DNA of 64,000 nt. Source: Umbilicaria muhlenbergii (taxonomy: Eukaryota > Ascomycota > Lecanoromycetes > Umbilicariales > Umbilicariaceae). The stretch spans positions 1,980,808 to 2,044,807 of the forward strand of contig KK106983.1 in NCBI GenBank assembly GCA_000611775.1, in the 5' to 3' direction. Below, one piece after another: positions 11,578 to 23,551 of this stretch. The notes under the pieces are model-generated. The model was given only the letters and a program-made list of their open reading frames with translations, did not search any database and was not told the DNA's origin. Position numbers and translations under genes: made by a program. Each line of letters begins with the position of its first letter. Position 1 is the first letter of the stretch.

Positions 11578-13398
11578 ATGGCGGAAGTGGGCCTCATTGC
11601 ATCTGTGATTGGTATCGCAGGTGCCGGAGCTAAGCTTACTGTGACACTTTACACCTTTGCGGAAACGGTCAACTCGGCCGACAAAAGCATCAGAGATGTC
11701 GCAAGAGATGTTTCTATCACTTCCTCCGTTCTTAGTCAGTTGGCCTCGATTATGGAACAGGACAAGAAGGACAAGATCAGTAAAGAAAACGCGATCAAAA
11801 CAGCCGATGAAGCTGTGCGTGGTTGCTCTGATGTCTTCAAGGAAATTGACACTGCGCTTGAAAAGTCCTTGAACAACATCAATGCTGGGAAGACCAAAGC
11901 CGCATTGGAGAGGCTCAAATGGGCATTCAATGAGCCGAAAATGGAGCTGCTAAGAAGCAATCTTGAGAGAATGAAAAGCAGCCTTTTGCTCCTATTGAGT
12001 GTTCTGTCATACGCCAGAGATATTGCAACTGAGTAAGTTCAAACAATTTCTCCAGTAGGGTATCGCTGACCGGGAAATAGTCATCTTCCCCCGCAGGATA
12101 AGACTAATCGCCGGTCGCAAATTGTAGAGCTCAATCGCTCCAAAGAAGACTACCAGAGAAGGCATGAGGAGCTTCTGAAAGCCATTGAATCCATCAACAT
12201 TCAGCCATCTGAGCCACGTGATTCTGAAAATCGCCCACATATTCCACGCAAGCCAGTTCCAATGAATTCTTCAAGGGCTCTGCCAATTCAGCAACCTTAC
12301 TCAACATTCCCCGTCGTTGGTATGATGGCCTTGAATCCGAACATGAGCCATCCTCCTATCCCGGAATCGATCCCTGCTCAAGTAGCAGCTTCAACTGCAA
12401 ATCTCGTCAAAGAATTAGCCGTCTGCGCTGCCCAAGTGACTTATCTGCTAGGGCGAATAAATTCCACTCCAAAGGCTGTTCAAATAGTTGGACCCTCTGC
12501 TGTCTACGGACTCAAATATGACTACGAAAATACAAAGACCTTTCTTGACCAAAGGCTCCTGACTTTAGATTATCAACCGGAGACAAATGATGTTGCTGAT
12601 GAAGTTTGGAAAACCGGGCATCTGACCGAAAATGTCAGCTCCCACGCCAGCAATTACGCCCCGCCAAACTTTCCAGGGACGAGGCAGACGAACGAGTTAT
12701 ATCGGGAGAACTCTGGAGACTTCTACCAGCCGCAAATGCAACCAGTAGAGCAGCGTGTGCAACAGCAACCGCAGCACATGCAGGCGCAAATGCAACGAAA
12801 TGAACGCAGGCGGGTACAACCACGACAGCAACAGCAACAGAGGGCTCAGCCTCATGATCAGGTTCAGGTTCAGGCTCAGGCTTACGAAGCTCAGCAACAG
12901 CAACAGCAACAGGAACAGCAAACGAGCTTTCCGTCGCAAGCACAGATAGCACCGGAAGAGTCTATGCGTCATCATCCACGGCCGCCAGCACTGCAACAAG
13001 GTTTCATTATTCCGCCACACCCGACAATGCAACCTGAATTCTTTAACCCCGAGTTAGCACAGCAAGAACAGCAGAGATCTCCACGAATGAGGAAACTTGC
13101 CTGTTATTTGGGTGGAAAGCCACAGGGTGTTCAAGCTGCACCATACTCAAATGAGAGCTCCCAACGCCCTCGCCTTTCGTATTCGACGTCTGACGAATCC
13201 CGGATTATGCAAGAAGAGCAGGATCAGCAAGCGCCCAAACGAAAAAAGACGGAGTCCAGGCGGGAAAGTCCCTCAGTCTTATACGAGCGCGCATTCTCGT
13301 ATTATCCTATGTCTATAGGTTCCATGGTGACGGGGAGCGCCCCGGATAATGTTGTGGATGAGTTGCTTGAGCGATGGACTACTGTTCTTGATGGATAG
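11578..13398 (+). CDS. Protein with fungal STAND-type N-terminal domain and Gln-rich middle
   Basis: Exons 11578-12032 and 12081-13398 with a 48-nt intron give 590 aa. The N-terminus, MAEVGLIASVIGIAGAGAKL and then about 130 helical residues ending in LLLLLSVLSYARDIATE, resembles the fungal N-terminal domain that precedes NACHT/NB-ARC modules in STAND proteins (PF17107/PF17111 type), and related solitary proteins. No P-loop, ATPase or ankyrin/WD repeat follows. Instead comes a charged segment, then a long Gln-rich, low-complexity region (about residues 300-410, with QQQQ runs), a basic patch (PKRKKTESRR) and a short conserved-looking C-terminus (SVLYERAFSYYPMSIG). The basic patch could be a nuclear signal. 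Role unknown; an adaptor in signalling or heterokaryon-type recognition is only a family-based guess. It borders the transposon block. Confidence 0.75.
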
Positions 13399-13845
13399 AA
13401 ACTCCACTGGACTTTTTCCATGTGAGCCTGAGGATTGGTGATAACGGACTTGTTTTATTGTCTTTTAAATGATTCATGCTGGTTCAGGATGATTCTGAAT
13501 TCCTAAGTTCTGTTTCTGGCATTACTGGATGTGTTTCCCTTGTAAGAATATGGTCCTCAAGTCTTGAATAAAGGCAAAAATAACGTAGTATATTTTGAAG
13601 AATGAAAGAAGAATAGAAGATAAATAGAAGATGTATTAAAGATGCATAAGTTTTGCATAGAAGAAGAACAGAAGATGCACAAAAAAAATATAGAAGAAGA
13701 AGTTCAATTCACAACTTCAGATTTACATTCAAAACTTACGCTCCACACAGTTACATTATTACCACAAGCCAAGGTCTTTCCCCGGTCAAACCCCCAGCAT
13801 CCTTGAGAGACAAAATCAGCCCAAGGCCGCCAAGACATGTCACAC
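13399..13845. other. Intergenic region with GAAGAT-rich low-complexity stretch
   Basis: About 0.45 kb between a host gene stop and the left LTR of element A. Bases 13596-13705 are a purine-rich, AGAAGAT-like low-complexity run. Nothing else recognised. Confidence 0.6.
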
Positions 13846-13976
13846 TGTGGAGCTATTACGTAACCACACCCCGCCCCTACATATTCTCTACGACCAGCAG
13901 TCCTCTAGCTTTAGCATCCTACTAGTCAATTAATCCACTTATTGCTTTGAGCTTCCTCCCGTTGTCTAGGGTCACA
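13846..13976 (+). repeat. Left LTR of element A
   Basis: 131 bp, TG...CA ends, about 98% identical to 40663-40793 by direct comparison. Preceded by the presumed target duplicate ACAC. Confidence 0.9.
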
Positions 13977-13979
13977 TTG

Positions 13980-13989
13980 TGGTAGCAAC
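13980..13989 (+). other. Primer-binding site of element A
   Basis: TGGTAGCAAC starts three bases after the LTR. Its first seven bases match the complement of the initiator-tRNA 3' end (TGGTAGC), the common primer of fungal LTR elements. The match is short. Confidence 0.55.
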
Positions 13990-14599
13990 ACTAGTTGAAT
14001 AAGACGACTCACGAACTCGAACTTGAAGACGGAGTTGACAATCATTGTCTGTCAAGACCACCAAGGCTCCTGAGGACAAACTATACATGAATTAGAGCTG
14101 AACAACTGTCACCATTGAGGTGAGGCCTCAGGCGCCTGACGTTGAGTCAGTTTTCTACTCAACATCAAGTTGCGGTATACTGTCAGTTCATCAAGGACTG
14201 TCATCCACCTGTCGCCCTTGCAGTGTCAAATTGCGGGCCGCAGCGAATCTGGAAGGTCACACTGGATCTGGAAGGACCAGATTGAGGGACCAGTCTGGAT
14301 AAAATCTTGATAGGAGGAAGGATCAAGTGCCTAGCAGGAATTGATCTTCAGGGGAATCAAGGAGGCTACATAACCTGAAGCAACTCCCTCTTCAGGGAAA
14401 CATTCATTTGCTCAAGCTATTTGTTGACCCTCCCTTACTCTCATCAGTACTAGGGACCATCTCGCCCTCAGGAAACTTGACGTGACAGTGCAATTCTACT
14501 TCATCAATTCTACGGGGTCAGTTTTACTACAAGCAGCGGTTCACTGCTAATGAGTGATTCAACACCACCAGTCACACGCACCTGTCAGACTCAGTCCAT

Positions 14600-15794
14600 A
14601 TGTCAACTGAAAACAAACTGAGCACGGGTAAGACAGTGAACTCATCTCATACAAACAATCAGTCAAAGCACGCCAGTCCTGAGTCCAGTCAAGGAGATAA
14701 TCTATTTATGACTGATCCCCTGAGAAAACTGACTGAGTCAGGACCTCACCTGATCACCTCTTCAATTGACAACACATCAGATGAAGAAGAAGAAAACGCT
14801 CCTTCAACTGTTCAAAAACTCAAACAGCTCAGGTCAGTCATCCTCAACATATCACCTTCAGTCATGATGTACTTGATCATGGTATCAGAGTTCTGAGGAA
14901 AATCTGAAAAAGATATTAAAGAGTTCCTAGAGACCACTAAGTTGACATTTGCCTCAATTCAGAATAACTACACAGAGATTGCTGATCAAAGAGCAGCTCA
15001 GATCTTCACAGTAACATACAAGCTATGAGGTCTAACTCAAGATTACTATTAAAGCCTCAAGCAGGAAGAGAAGTCTGATTGAGATCAACTTTGCAAGAAA
15101 CTAAAGGGAAGATTCATGAATGCAGAGGTGAAAGAAGATATACCTCAAGCAATGACAGAGTTCAGAGAACTAGGACAAGGCACTTTAAGAATTCTGAAGT
15201 ACATGAAGTGAGCTCAGGCAATTCACAAGACACTTGAGGAAAAGTTTAACTGAGCAGTGATGAAGAAAATGATGAAGGGATTGAAAGATGATCATCTACA
15301 GATGATGATGAGAGTAACACTGAGGCAAGAGAAGTATGCATTTGAGAAAGTGAAAAACATGATCATTGAGGGGAGCTTTAAGATTAAAGGGAAACTGATG
15401 ATCAGGGATTCAGATCACATGAGCTTGATTGATGTTAAAGAAGCAGCTCTGATGAGGTACATGATCAAGCTGACAAGTGAGAATGAGATGAATCAAGCTA
15501 AACAGATGATGAATCAGGATGATAAATTGATGAACACATTAATGAAAGGAATAAAACAGCTCAAGCTCAGGAATGAATACAGACCCTCAAGCTGATCATC
15601 AGCACAGACAGAGAATTACACTGAGTATTCTAATTACAGGCTGACTTGCTTCACATGTGAGGTGAGAGGACACTTAAGCTGAGATTGCACAAACCTGATC
15701 AAGCTCTCATGAGATCAACAACAGGCGGTTAGAGCACGTGTGAAGGCTGAGGCAGTGAAATGTCACAGTGACCAATCAATGAGATGACCACAGG
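14600..15794 (+). pseudogene. Element A gag remains
   Basis: Decayed gag: an acidic/serine-rich N-terminal part, a helical capsid-like middle around 14.9-15.55 kb, and a CCHC zinc-knuckle-like segment near 15.65-15.69 kb. Element B inserted just after the knuckle. Broken at many points. Confidence 0.7.
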
Positions 15795-15799
15795 CAGTA

Positions 15800-16027
15800 T
15801 GTCACGGGTTAGTGGCAATCTGAGACTCACGTAGGGCATGCGCCCTACAAGCGGCTTGACAGTGTTAGTGAGTCACATGAAAACTCTGCACTGCTTGATC
15901 TTACCTTCATTCCTTAGTTATTAGTTCTATATAATTAGAATCATATAACCTCTATACATTTATATCTCATGTTGTCATGAACCTTGACTATACTTCCCTT
16001 TCTAGTAAAGGATGTTATAATCTTACA
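15800..16027 (+). repeat. Left LTR of element B
   Basis: 228 bp, TGTCAC...CTTACA, about 92% identical to 23319-23546 with only transitions. Preceded by CAGTA. Confidence 0.93.
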
Positions 16028-16083
16028 GTTTTAATAATTCTACCTTTCAAAGGGTGATGACCTGAGATAAGATGCAGACTTGA

Positions 16084-17330
16084 AACCAACTACATTAAAC
16101 TTCTGAAGCAGAATGAGACATGATGATGAAGAATCAACAAAATGATCATGAAACATCACTCATTTCCTCTGACATCAGTGAAGTGAACCTCATGAGTGAA
16201 GGATCCTCAGGTGAAATGATGCACAACATCAACAATGAGATCATGCAAGCAAGATGACAGTGAGATGAACTTCTTAAGCAACAAGAGCTGCAGCAGCTCT
16301 GAATGAAAGTTTTAACATTAAAAGTCAACCTACTCAAAGATTCTGCTACTCATGTTGATACCTCAGCTGAGAGATTCCTTGACTTTATGAATGTTGAGTT
16401 CATAATGAGCAAGCGCCGCGCTGATGAAACGCTGTCAATACAAAATGTATGATCAAGGATTCAGGCAAAGGAGTTGCTGTTATATCATGATAAGAATGTG
16501 AAAGAGCACCTGAATTAAATGTGAGATGCAAGAAATATCTTTCATTTTAACTCAGCTGATTTCCCTCATGAGGAGGATAAGGTGATTTACATCATGTAAT
16601 ACTTAAAGAGTGAATCAAAGAAGGTGTGACTGCAAAATGATGAGATTAAAGATTATTTCACTGTTACCTGAGATGATTTTACAAAATTCCTGCTCAACAT
16701 TATCAAGGACCCTGTGAATCATCAGCTTCACATCACTCAGCTGTATAATGATGCTGTTCAACTACCTCATTAATCAGTTTAAGCTTTCAATAGTTATTTA
16801 AGCACCTTGAAAGCTCAGTTACCTTTTTACAGTGAAGAGCACATGAGGACTCACTTCTTCACAAAATTGAAGCTTGAGGTTCATGCAGCCTTGATGAATT
16901 ATCAGGATTTACTCACAACTTGAAAGAGAATCATCATCTTGACTGCACGCCTGAAGAATAACTTACATTTGAGAGATGCTGTAAAATTGAAAGCAAATTC
17001 TAATATGATAATTACCTTCAGCTGCAAACCTGAGCTGCTGTCAAAGCCTGCTGAGAATAAGGATCATAAGCTTGATGAGGGCAAGATGAAGAGCAAGTGA
17101 GATAATAAATGTGAAAGTGAATCAGTGAAGGCTCCTGAAATAAAGAACTTGTCACACGTGACTTATTAAAATTATAATCAGAAGAGACATTATTCCCCTG
17201 ATTATTCACAGCCTGTGAAGAACTCAGATTTGAATAAGACCTCAGTTGCAGCTGTTTCAGCATCAAAAAATGAAAACACTTCAGTGAAGACTTCATGCTG
17301 CTGAAGTGCTGAACAAAAGTAACCTCAGAG
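16084..17330 (+). pseudogene. Element B gag remains
   Basis: Decayed gag with a helical capsid-like region (about 16.3-17.0 kb) and a basic, Ser/Asn-rich C-terminal part. No clear zinc knuckle. Broken throughout. Confidence 0.6.
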
Positions 17331-17349
17331 CTCAGTTTAATTGTTGATG

Positions 17350-20300
17350 AACAAGTTCTTCATAATGATAATGTCATACTCATGCAAGCCTTATTGAACA
17401 TGAGAGCTGAAGTCAATGTGATTTTGCAACATTTCATTATTGAGCATCAATTGACTCATATGAAGGGCTTATTGCCTCAATCTTAATTCTTAAATGATTA
17501 GAAGGCTTACTGCTTCAATGCTTATCATGTGCATTATCAGCTTACTGACAGTTGAGGACAGTCTCACAAATGTGAATATATATTTTATGCATTAAATAAG
17601 TCAAGATCACCCCTTATCCTTGAACTTCCTGCATTAAAGATTGAACATGTGTGAATTGACTGTGAAATGAAGACGTGATGCTTCAATATTAAGAAGCAGT
17701 TTATTGAGTTACAGTCACCTGATGAATTTGCAAGAGAGATTTAAAATCACTCTGCTGTCTACATCCTGATATGAGTCAGCCTGAGTGATGACGCTGCATT
17801 AAAGGTGTGCATATAAAGCATTGAGATAACATAAGCTTTACCTGAGGAATATGCTGATTATGCAGATGTATTCTTAATGAAGAATGCTGATCTCCTTTCA
17901 TTTCACAAGATCAGTGATCATGCAATTGACTTGAACAGCACAGATTCATCTTATGACTCTTTATATAACCTCTTCAATATTGAATTAAAGGTGCTATGAG
18001 AATACTTGAATGACATCTTAATGAAAGATTAAATTCATCATTTCATGAGCCCTGCAGGGGCACTCATTCTTTTTGTTTCAAAAAAAGATGAAGGGCTGCA
18101 GTTATGTGTTGATTATTAAGGATTGAATAAGATGATCATCAAGAACAGGCACCTGTTACCTCTTATAAGTGAAATGTTGAATCAGCTTAATGGAGTCAAG
18201 TTATTTATGAAGTTAAATTTGAAGAACATCTACCACTGTATCTACATCAAGAAGGGTGATGAGTGAAAGATGACATTTCACATGTGTTACAGTCACTTTG
18301 AGTATATGATCATGTCTTTTAAATTAATCAACACTTCAGCTACATTTCAGGCTTACATTAATCAAGCATTAACAAGGCTTGTGAATGTCTTTTGTGTTGT
18401 CTATTTAAATGACATCCTTATATACTCAGAATCATCAGCGCAACACTGAGAGCATGTTAAACAAGTGTTAAACTGACTTCATTAATTTCAACTTTACATG
18501 AACTCTAAGAAGTGTGAATTCTTCATTATCAAGATGAAATTCTTAAGATTTATTATCACAACTGAAGGCGTAGTGATGAATCTGTGATGAGTGAACATCA
18601 TATGAGACTGATCAGTATTAAGGATTTTTCAGGAAGTACAAGTCTTCCTGAGCTTTGCAAACTTTTATAAACACTTTATTAAGCATTATTCATAAGTTGC
18701 AGCCCCCTTGACAAACCTTATGAAAGGTAGCAAGAATGAAAAGAAGTTTAAGTCTTTTGAATTCTCAAATGATGCACAGGAGGTGTTTAATCACCTTTAT
18801 AAAGTTTTTACAACAGCATTTATCCTGATTCACTTCAATCTGAAGTTATGAATACAGGTGAAAATTGATGTGTTAATCATTAAACTTGCTGACATCCTGT
18901 CCCAGCTGTTGAATAACAGGGAGTGACATTTAATTATATTTTAATTGAGAAAGCTGTCTCCTTCAGAGATCTGATATGAAACTCATGATCAGGAGCTCCT
19001 TGTCATCATTATGATGTTTAAACACTGATGATACTACCTCAAAGGCAGTTGTCATATCATAAAGGTATTAACTGATTATAACAATCTATGAGGATTTATG
19101 AACGTGAAGGAATTGAATGACAGGCAAGCATGATGAGTAATGAAGTTCACTGCTTTTGATTTCAATATTCTGCATCAGTCTGAAAAGACCAACCCTGCTG
19201 ATGCATCATTGAGGTGATCAGACTACAGAGATGTTGAAGAGGTGAGTGAAATTATGAAGAAATTACTCTCAACATTTCAGAGAAAGTTAATCACTCTTGT
19301 GAATGTATTCTCACTCAGATATACCTCTATTGTGAGGCAGCTGCTCACAGAGGTGAAGAGAATGACTGAGATTAAGAATCTTAAACTTCAGAAAAAATGT
19401 TGAAGAAGTAACAGCAAAATGCTTACTCATGATGACTGTGATGTAACTGCAAAACAGCTTAACTCTGTCACTGAAACTGTTGATTGCAAACAACTCATTT
19501 CACATGTGATGATAAGAGATCTTGTTATTCACAAAACAGCTGATGAAAGCCTGAGTTTAATCTTAAGAGATTTGATTTGAACTTTACAAAATGATGATTC
19601 ATTTGTAGAAGTGACATGCAACACTGACTGTACATCAGTGAAGCATAAGATTAAAGCTGAAAGTTTTTAAAGATTTGACTCTGAAGGCCTTCTGTTTCAT
19701 GAGGAACAAATATACATTCTGAAAGAAAAGTCAGTAAGAGCAGAGATTTTAAAACATCATCATGATGATGCCTTGACAGAGCATTTCAGGGTAGAAAGAA
19801 TCCTTGAATTGATTGATTACAAATATTATTAAATTGATATGAGTCAAGATGTTAAAGATTATGTTGTGTCATGTGACATCTGTCAAAGAGTGAAAGTGCC
19901 TAGACATCATCCTTATGATGAGTTACAGGTGTTGCCTCAGCCAGAAGGATCATGACAGCAAGTCATAATGAATTTTATCACTGACTTGCTGTCAAGTAAA
20001 TGCAAGGATTGCATCTATGATGTGATCTTAATGATTATGAATCAGTATACAAAAATGGCTCAATACATTCAAATCATGAAAATGATTACAGCAACAGAGT
20101 TGACTGACTTGTTTTATGAGGAAATAATATGCTGATTTAATGTATTGAAAGAGGCTGTCTCTGATTAAGAATCAGTTTTCACAAGCGCTTTCTGATTGAA
20201 AATGTGCTATTATTTAAAAATAAAGTATCAACTAAGCACTGCCTTTCACCTGCAAACAGATGAATAGACAGAATGATAAAATTAAATCTTAAAACATTAC

Positions 20301-20930
20301 CTTCACTGTTATTGCTCAGATGAACAAGACAACTGAATGAATTTTTTACTCTTGACAAAATTCACTTACAATAATGAAACACAGGCATCAATAAGGTGCA
20401 GCTCTTTTTATGTCATGTATGTTTATTATTCAGAAGTAAGATTCAAAGTTGAGGATGACTTCAGAAAAGAGAGAGTACTCATAATTAAAGACTGCATGAA
20501 ACAATTTCATGACATACAGAAAGTGCTATCACAATGATGAGAAAATATAATTAAATCTTAAGCAAAATATTATTATGTCAAACATAAACTCAAGACCTAT
20601 AATGTGAAAGACTTGATAATGTTATTCATGAAGAACTTACAACAGAAGTGCTTAAGCAGGAAACTGTCTCACAAATTCATTAAATCATTTCAGATTGAAG
20701 ACTTAATAGAGAAGCAGGCCTACAGGTTAACTTTATCACTTATTTACTGAATTCATAATGTCTTTCACATCTCTTACCTGAAGTCATATCAGTGTGAAGC
20801 TGATGATGACTTTAAATCATTGCTGCCGCCTTCAGAGCTAATTGATGATGAAGAAGAATATGAAGTTGAAGAGATTTTACATCCACAACTTGACAGCTCA
20901 CTCAAAAATAAGATTTTAGTTAATAGTACT
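17350..20930 (+). pseudogene. Element B pol remains with chromodomain-like end
   Basis: Protease-like region about 17.35-17.95 kb. Reverse transcriptase is 17.98-18.6 kb, recognised by LPLISEMLNQL and the VYLNDILIYS region, a decayed form of the YxDD box. RNase H is about 18.7-19.2 kb. Integrase is about 19.7-20.55 kb, with a CDICQ zinc-finger half and the catalytic core. A segment at about 20.82-20.93 kb (EEEYEVEEIL) looks like the start of a chromodomain, hence chromovirus. Broken throughout. Confidence 0.85.
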
Positions 20931-20949
20931 TTATGCGCTCAGAGCACTC

Positions 20950-23300
20950 TCTGAGCAGTAAATGAGCTCATACAAATCTTACACTTTAAATAACTATTAT
21001 ACCTTCATGAATAATAAAAAACTTTTTATTGAAAAGTTTTAAATCTCTTTATTCTGTACACTTTACAAACTAAAGATTTCTTCATAAGTTTAAACAACAT
21101 TAATAAACAGACTTTTAATGCCTTTTTGAATAACTCAACAACAACAACACATAAAAAGAAAGTTTGTATAAGAAAACTCTTAAACAGCTTATTTTCTACA
21201 ACTTATAAACTGAAAGTTATATTATAAGTATAAAAGCGCAATAGTTATTCAAAGTATGTGACTTTTTTTGAAAGATTTTTCGCTGTTGAAAACTTGAATT
21301 AAATATAACTTAACAACAACTGCAGTTATGAAGAAACTTTTAATTTAACATTAATAGATAATACTGTTTTTTATAATTTATGCATTGAAAGTTTCTTCAT
21401 ATCTGTTGAGTTGCAAAAGTTATTAAAGTGTGTAAATTTTTAAGTGGTGAAAATCTTGAAGTTCTTTAAATATTCAGAACTCAACACTTATAGAGTGCTT
21501 TCAGACTCAACAAATCATGATTTTTTATTGCAGAAAAGTGAATTTTAGCAAAAGTTTACTTATTATAAGTTTTACTGTTATTATAACACTGTGTGTGTAC
21601 TTGTTTAAACAATTGTTTTAATAACTGTTTTTTTATCACAAAATTTTAATGTTCCGCTCAAGATTTAAGGTTGAGCTCAAAGTGCTCAGCAGGTGCTAAG
21701 AGCAGCTGTTAGCTGAAACATGAGATCAGAAGCTCAGAGCGCTCAAAGTGTTAAAAACTAACTCAAAGTTAACTTGCTAAATTGCTGATGTAAACTGCTG
21801 AAAATCCAGGAATGAAATCCTGTACAAAGTGAGATGAAAGGGTTGATCAGAAGAATATGATCAATGAGTATTAAAAAAGAACTTAAAAAGTGTGCAGGAA
21901 ATGTGCACAACCTTTAATAATAAATTAAAAGAGCGCAGGAAGAAGTGATTTAAAAAGATTTAATTAACATCATAAGAACACTTTTTTCTGATTTTCCTCA
22001 AGAGGTTTTACAGATTTTATTGAGACCTTATAAGTGATTTATGATAAGGATCAAGGATGACAAGTTCATTAAAAAAGATGAATTATCAGGAAAGCACATA
22101 AGAATCATAATATTATTATCATCACAACAGCAGATTAAAGCAGGAAAAAGAAATTATCATATAAGATCAGCAAAACATCAGCAAAGAATAATTTACTCAT
22201 TGTCATCATTCTCATCTTTCTTCTCATCTTCTTCATTTTTTTTTAATTCCTCTGACCCCTCTGACTCCTTGAATGAAGAGAAATCCTCATCATCATCATC
22301 ATCATCATCATTAACAATGACAGGCAAATGCTTTTAGAATAGAATGCATGTTAGCTGATTATAATCATCACATCAGAGGTGAAGAGAAGGGGATTAAACT
22401 GAATATCACATGATATTCAGAATACCTTTAAGTGTGTTGTTGCTGCACTTAAGCTGCTTAAGCAGCAGGAGATTAACTTTAACAGTAAACTTCAATTTAA
22501 ACAGCTTCTGATGACAGCTGATAATGTGAAGATGCACTGTAATCTCCTTATTATAACACTTTTAACGCGTCTTGAGAGTGATCAGGAGAGCAGGTGAAGA
22601 AGCATTAATATTAATTTTATTAATTAAGTGTATCAAGGTGTTAATCTTGCAGGTGAAGTGCACAGGGACCTTAAATCATCAGTAATGTACAACAGATGAG
22701 CAGGTTAAACTTATTAAAAAATAAGCTTTATGTAGATTTGCACAGTATGTGCACTTGACATTTAAACAGATGTCACACACCTGAGTTATGTCATCTGTGA
22801 AACAATGACTACATCAGAGGCAGAAGGGTTTGATCAGTCATGCACATGATTCAATGAAACACTTGACAATGAGTGAACGCTATATGATGACTCACATTAA
22901 AAGTGCATGTGCAGAGTCAGTTTCTCTGACTTATAAGCATAATGACTAATGTTGCAGTGATGAAGATGATGCATTTTGAGGGTGCATTGATGATGTTATG
23001 ATGATGAGTCACTGCTCTGGCAAAAGTTGATGACAGAAGGCTGAGAAGTTGACAGTATTTATACTCTGAAGCTCTTATTGTGATATCATCACTCAGAGCC
23101 TTGATTATGCTATCATAATGCTGTCATGCTTATGCTGTCATGACTTCACTGCTGCCTCTCTGCTCCTCAGGGTTTTCACTGTCACGTGACAAGCTCACCT
23201 CACTTTCATCTCACTTAGTCAGTGTTGATGTTGCATCATTAATTCAATTGTTAACTGAGTCTTCTATCAGTCACTCACCTTTCTACGCTGAAGGGCTGCT
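20950..23300 (+). other. Long AT-rich 3' region of element B
   Basis: About 2.3 kb between the chromodomain-like end and the 3' LTR. The first kilobase is very AT-rich with recurring CTTTTAA and GAAAGTTTCTTCAT-like stretches. The second half has short open pieces, including a Ser-rich one with a TCA-repeat run (22041-22337). No family recognised. Longer than expected for a simple 3' UTR. Confidence 0.5.
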
Positions 23301-23304
23301 GCAT

Positions 23305-23314
23305 AGAGGGGAGG
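23305..23314 (+). other. Polypurine tract of element B
   Basis: AGAGGGGAGG, a few bases before the right LTR, in the position used to prime plus-strand synthesis. Confidence 0.6.
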
Positions 23315-23318
23315 CAAT

Positions 23319-23546
23319 TGTCACAGGTTAATGACAATCTGAGACTCATGTAAGGCATGCACCCTACAAGCGGCTTGACAGCATTAGTGAGTCACATGAA
23401 AACTCTGCACTGCTCAATCTCACCTTCATTCCTTAGTTATTAGTTCTATATAGTTAGGATCATATAACCTCTATACATTTATATCTCATGCTGTCATGAA
23501 CCTTGACTATACTTCCCTTTCTAGTAAGGGACGCTATAGTCTTACA
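23319..23546 (+). repeat. Right LTR of element B
   Basis: Same length as the left copy; followed directly by the target duplicate CAGTA at 23547-23551. Confidence 0.93.
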
Positions 23547-23551
23547 CAGTA

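Larger units (their letters stand above)
15800..23546 (+). mobile_element. Element B: Ty3/gypsy chromovirus-like retrotransposon fossil
   Basis: 7.75 kb, nested in element A just past its gag zinc knuckle. LTRs of 228 bp (15800-16027, 23319-23546) begin TGTCAC and end CTTACA. CAGTA at 15795-15799 and 23547-23551 is a perfect 5-bp target duplication. Gag, protease, RT, RNase H and integrase regions follow in Ty3/gypsy order, then a chromodomain-like tail and a long AT-rich 3' part. Same strand as A. It is broken, with many dozens of breaks. The LTRs differ at roughly 18 positions, all transitions, so LTR divergence cannot be used as a plain clock. Younger than A. Confidence 0.92.
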
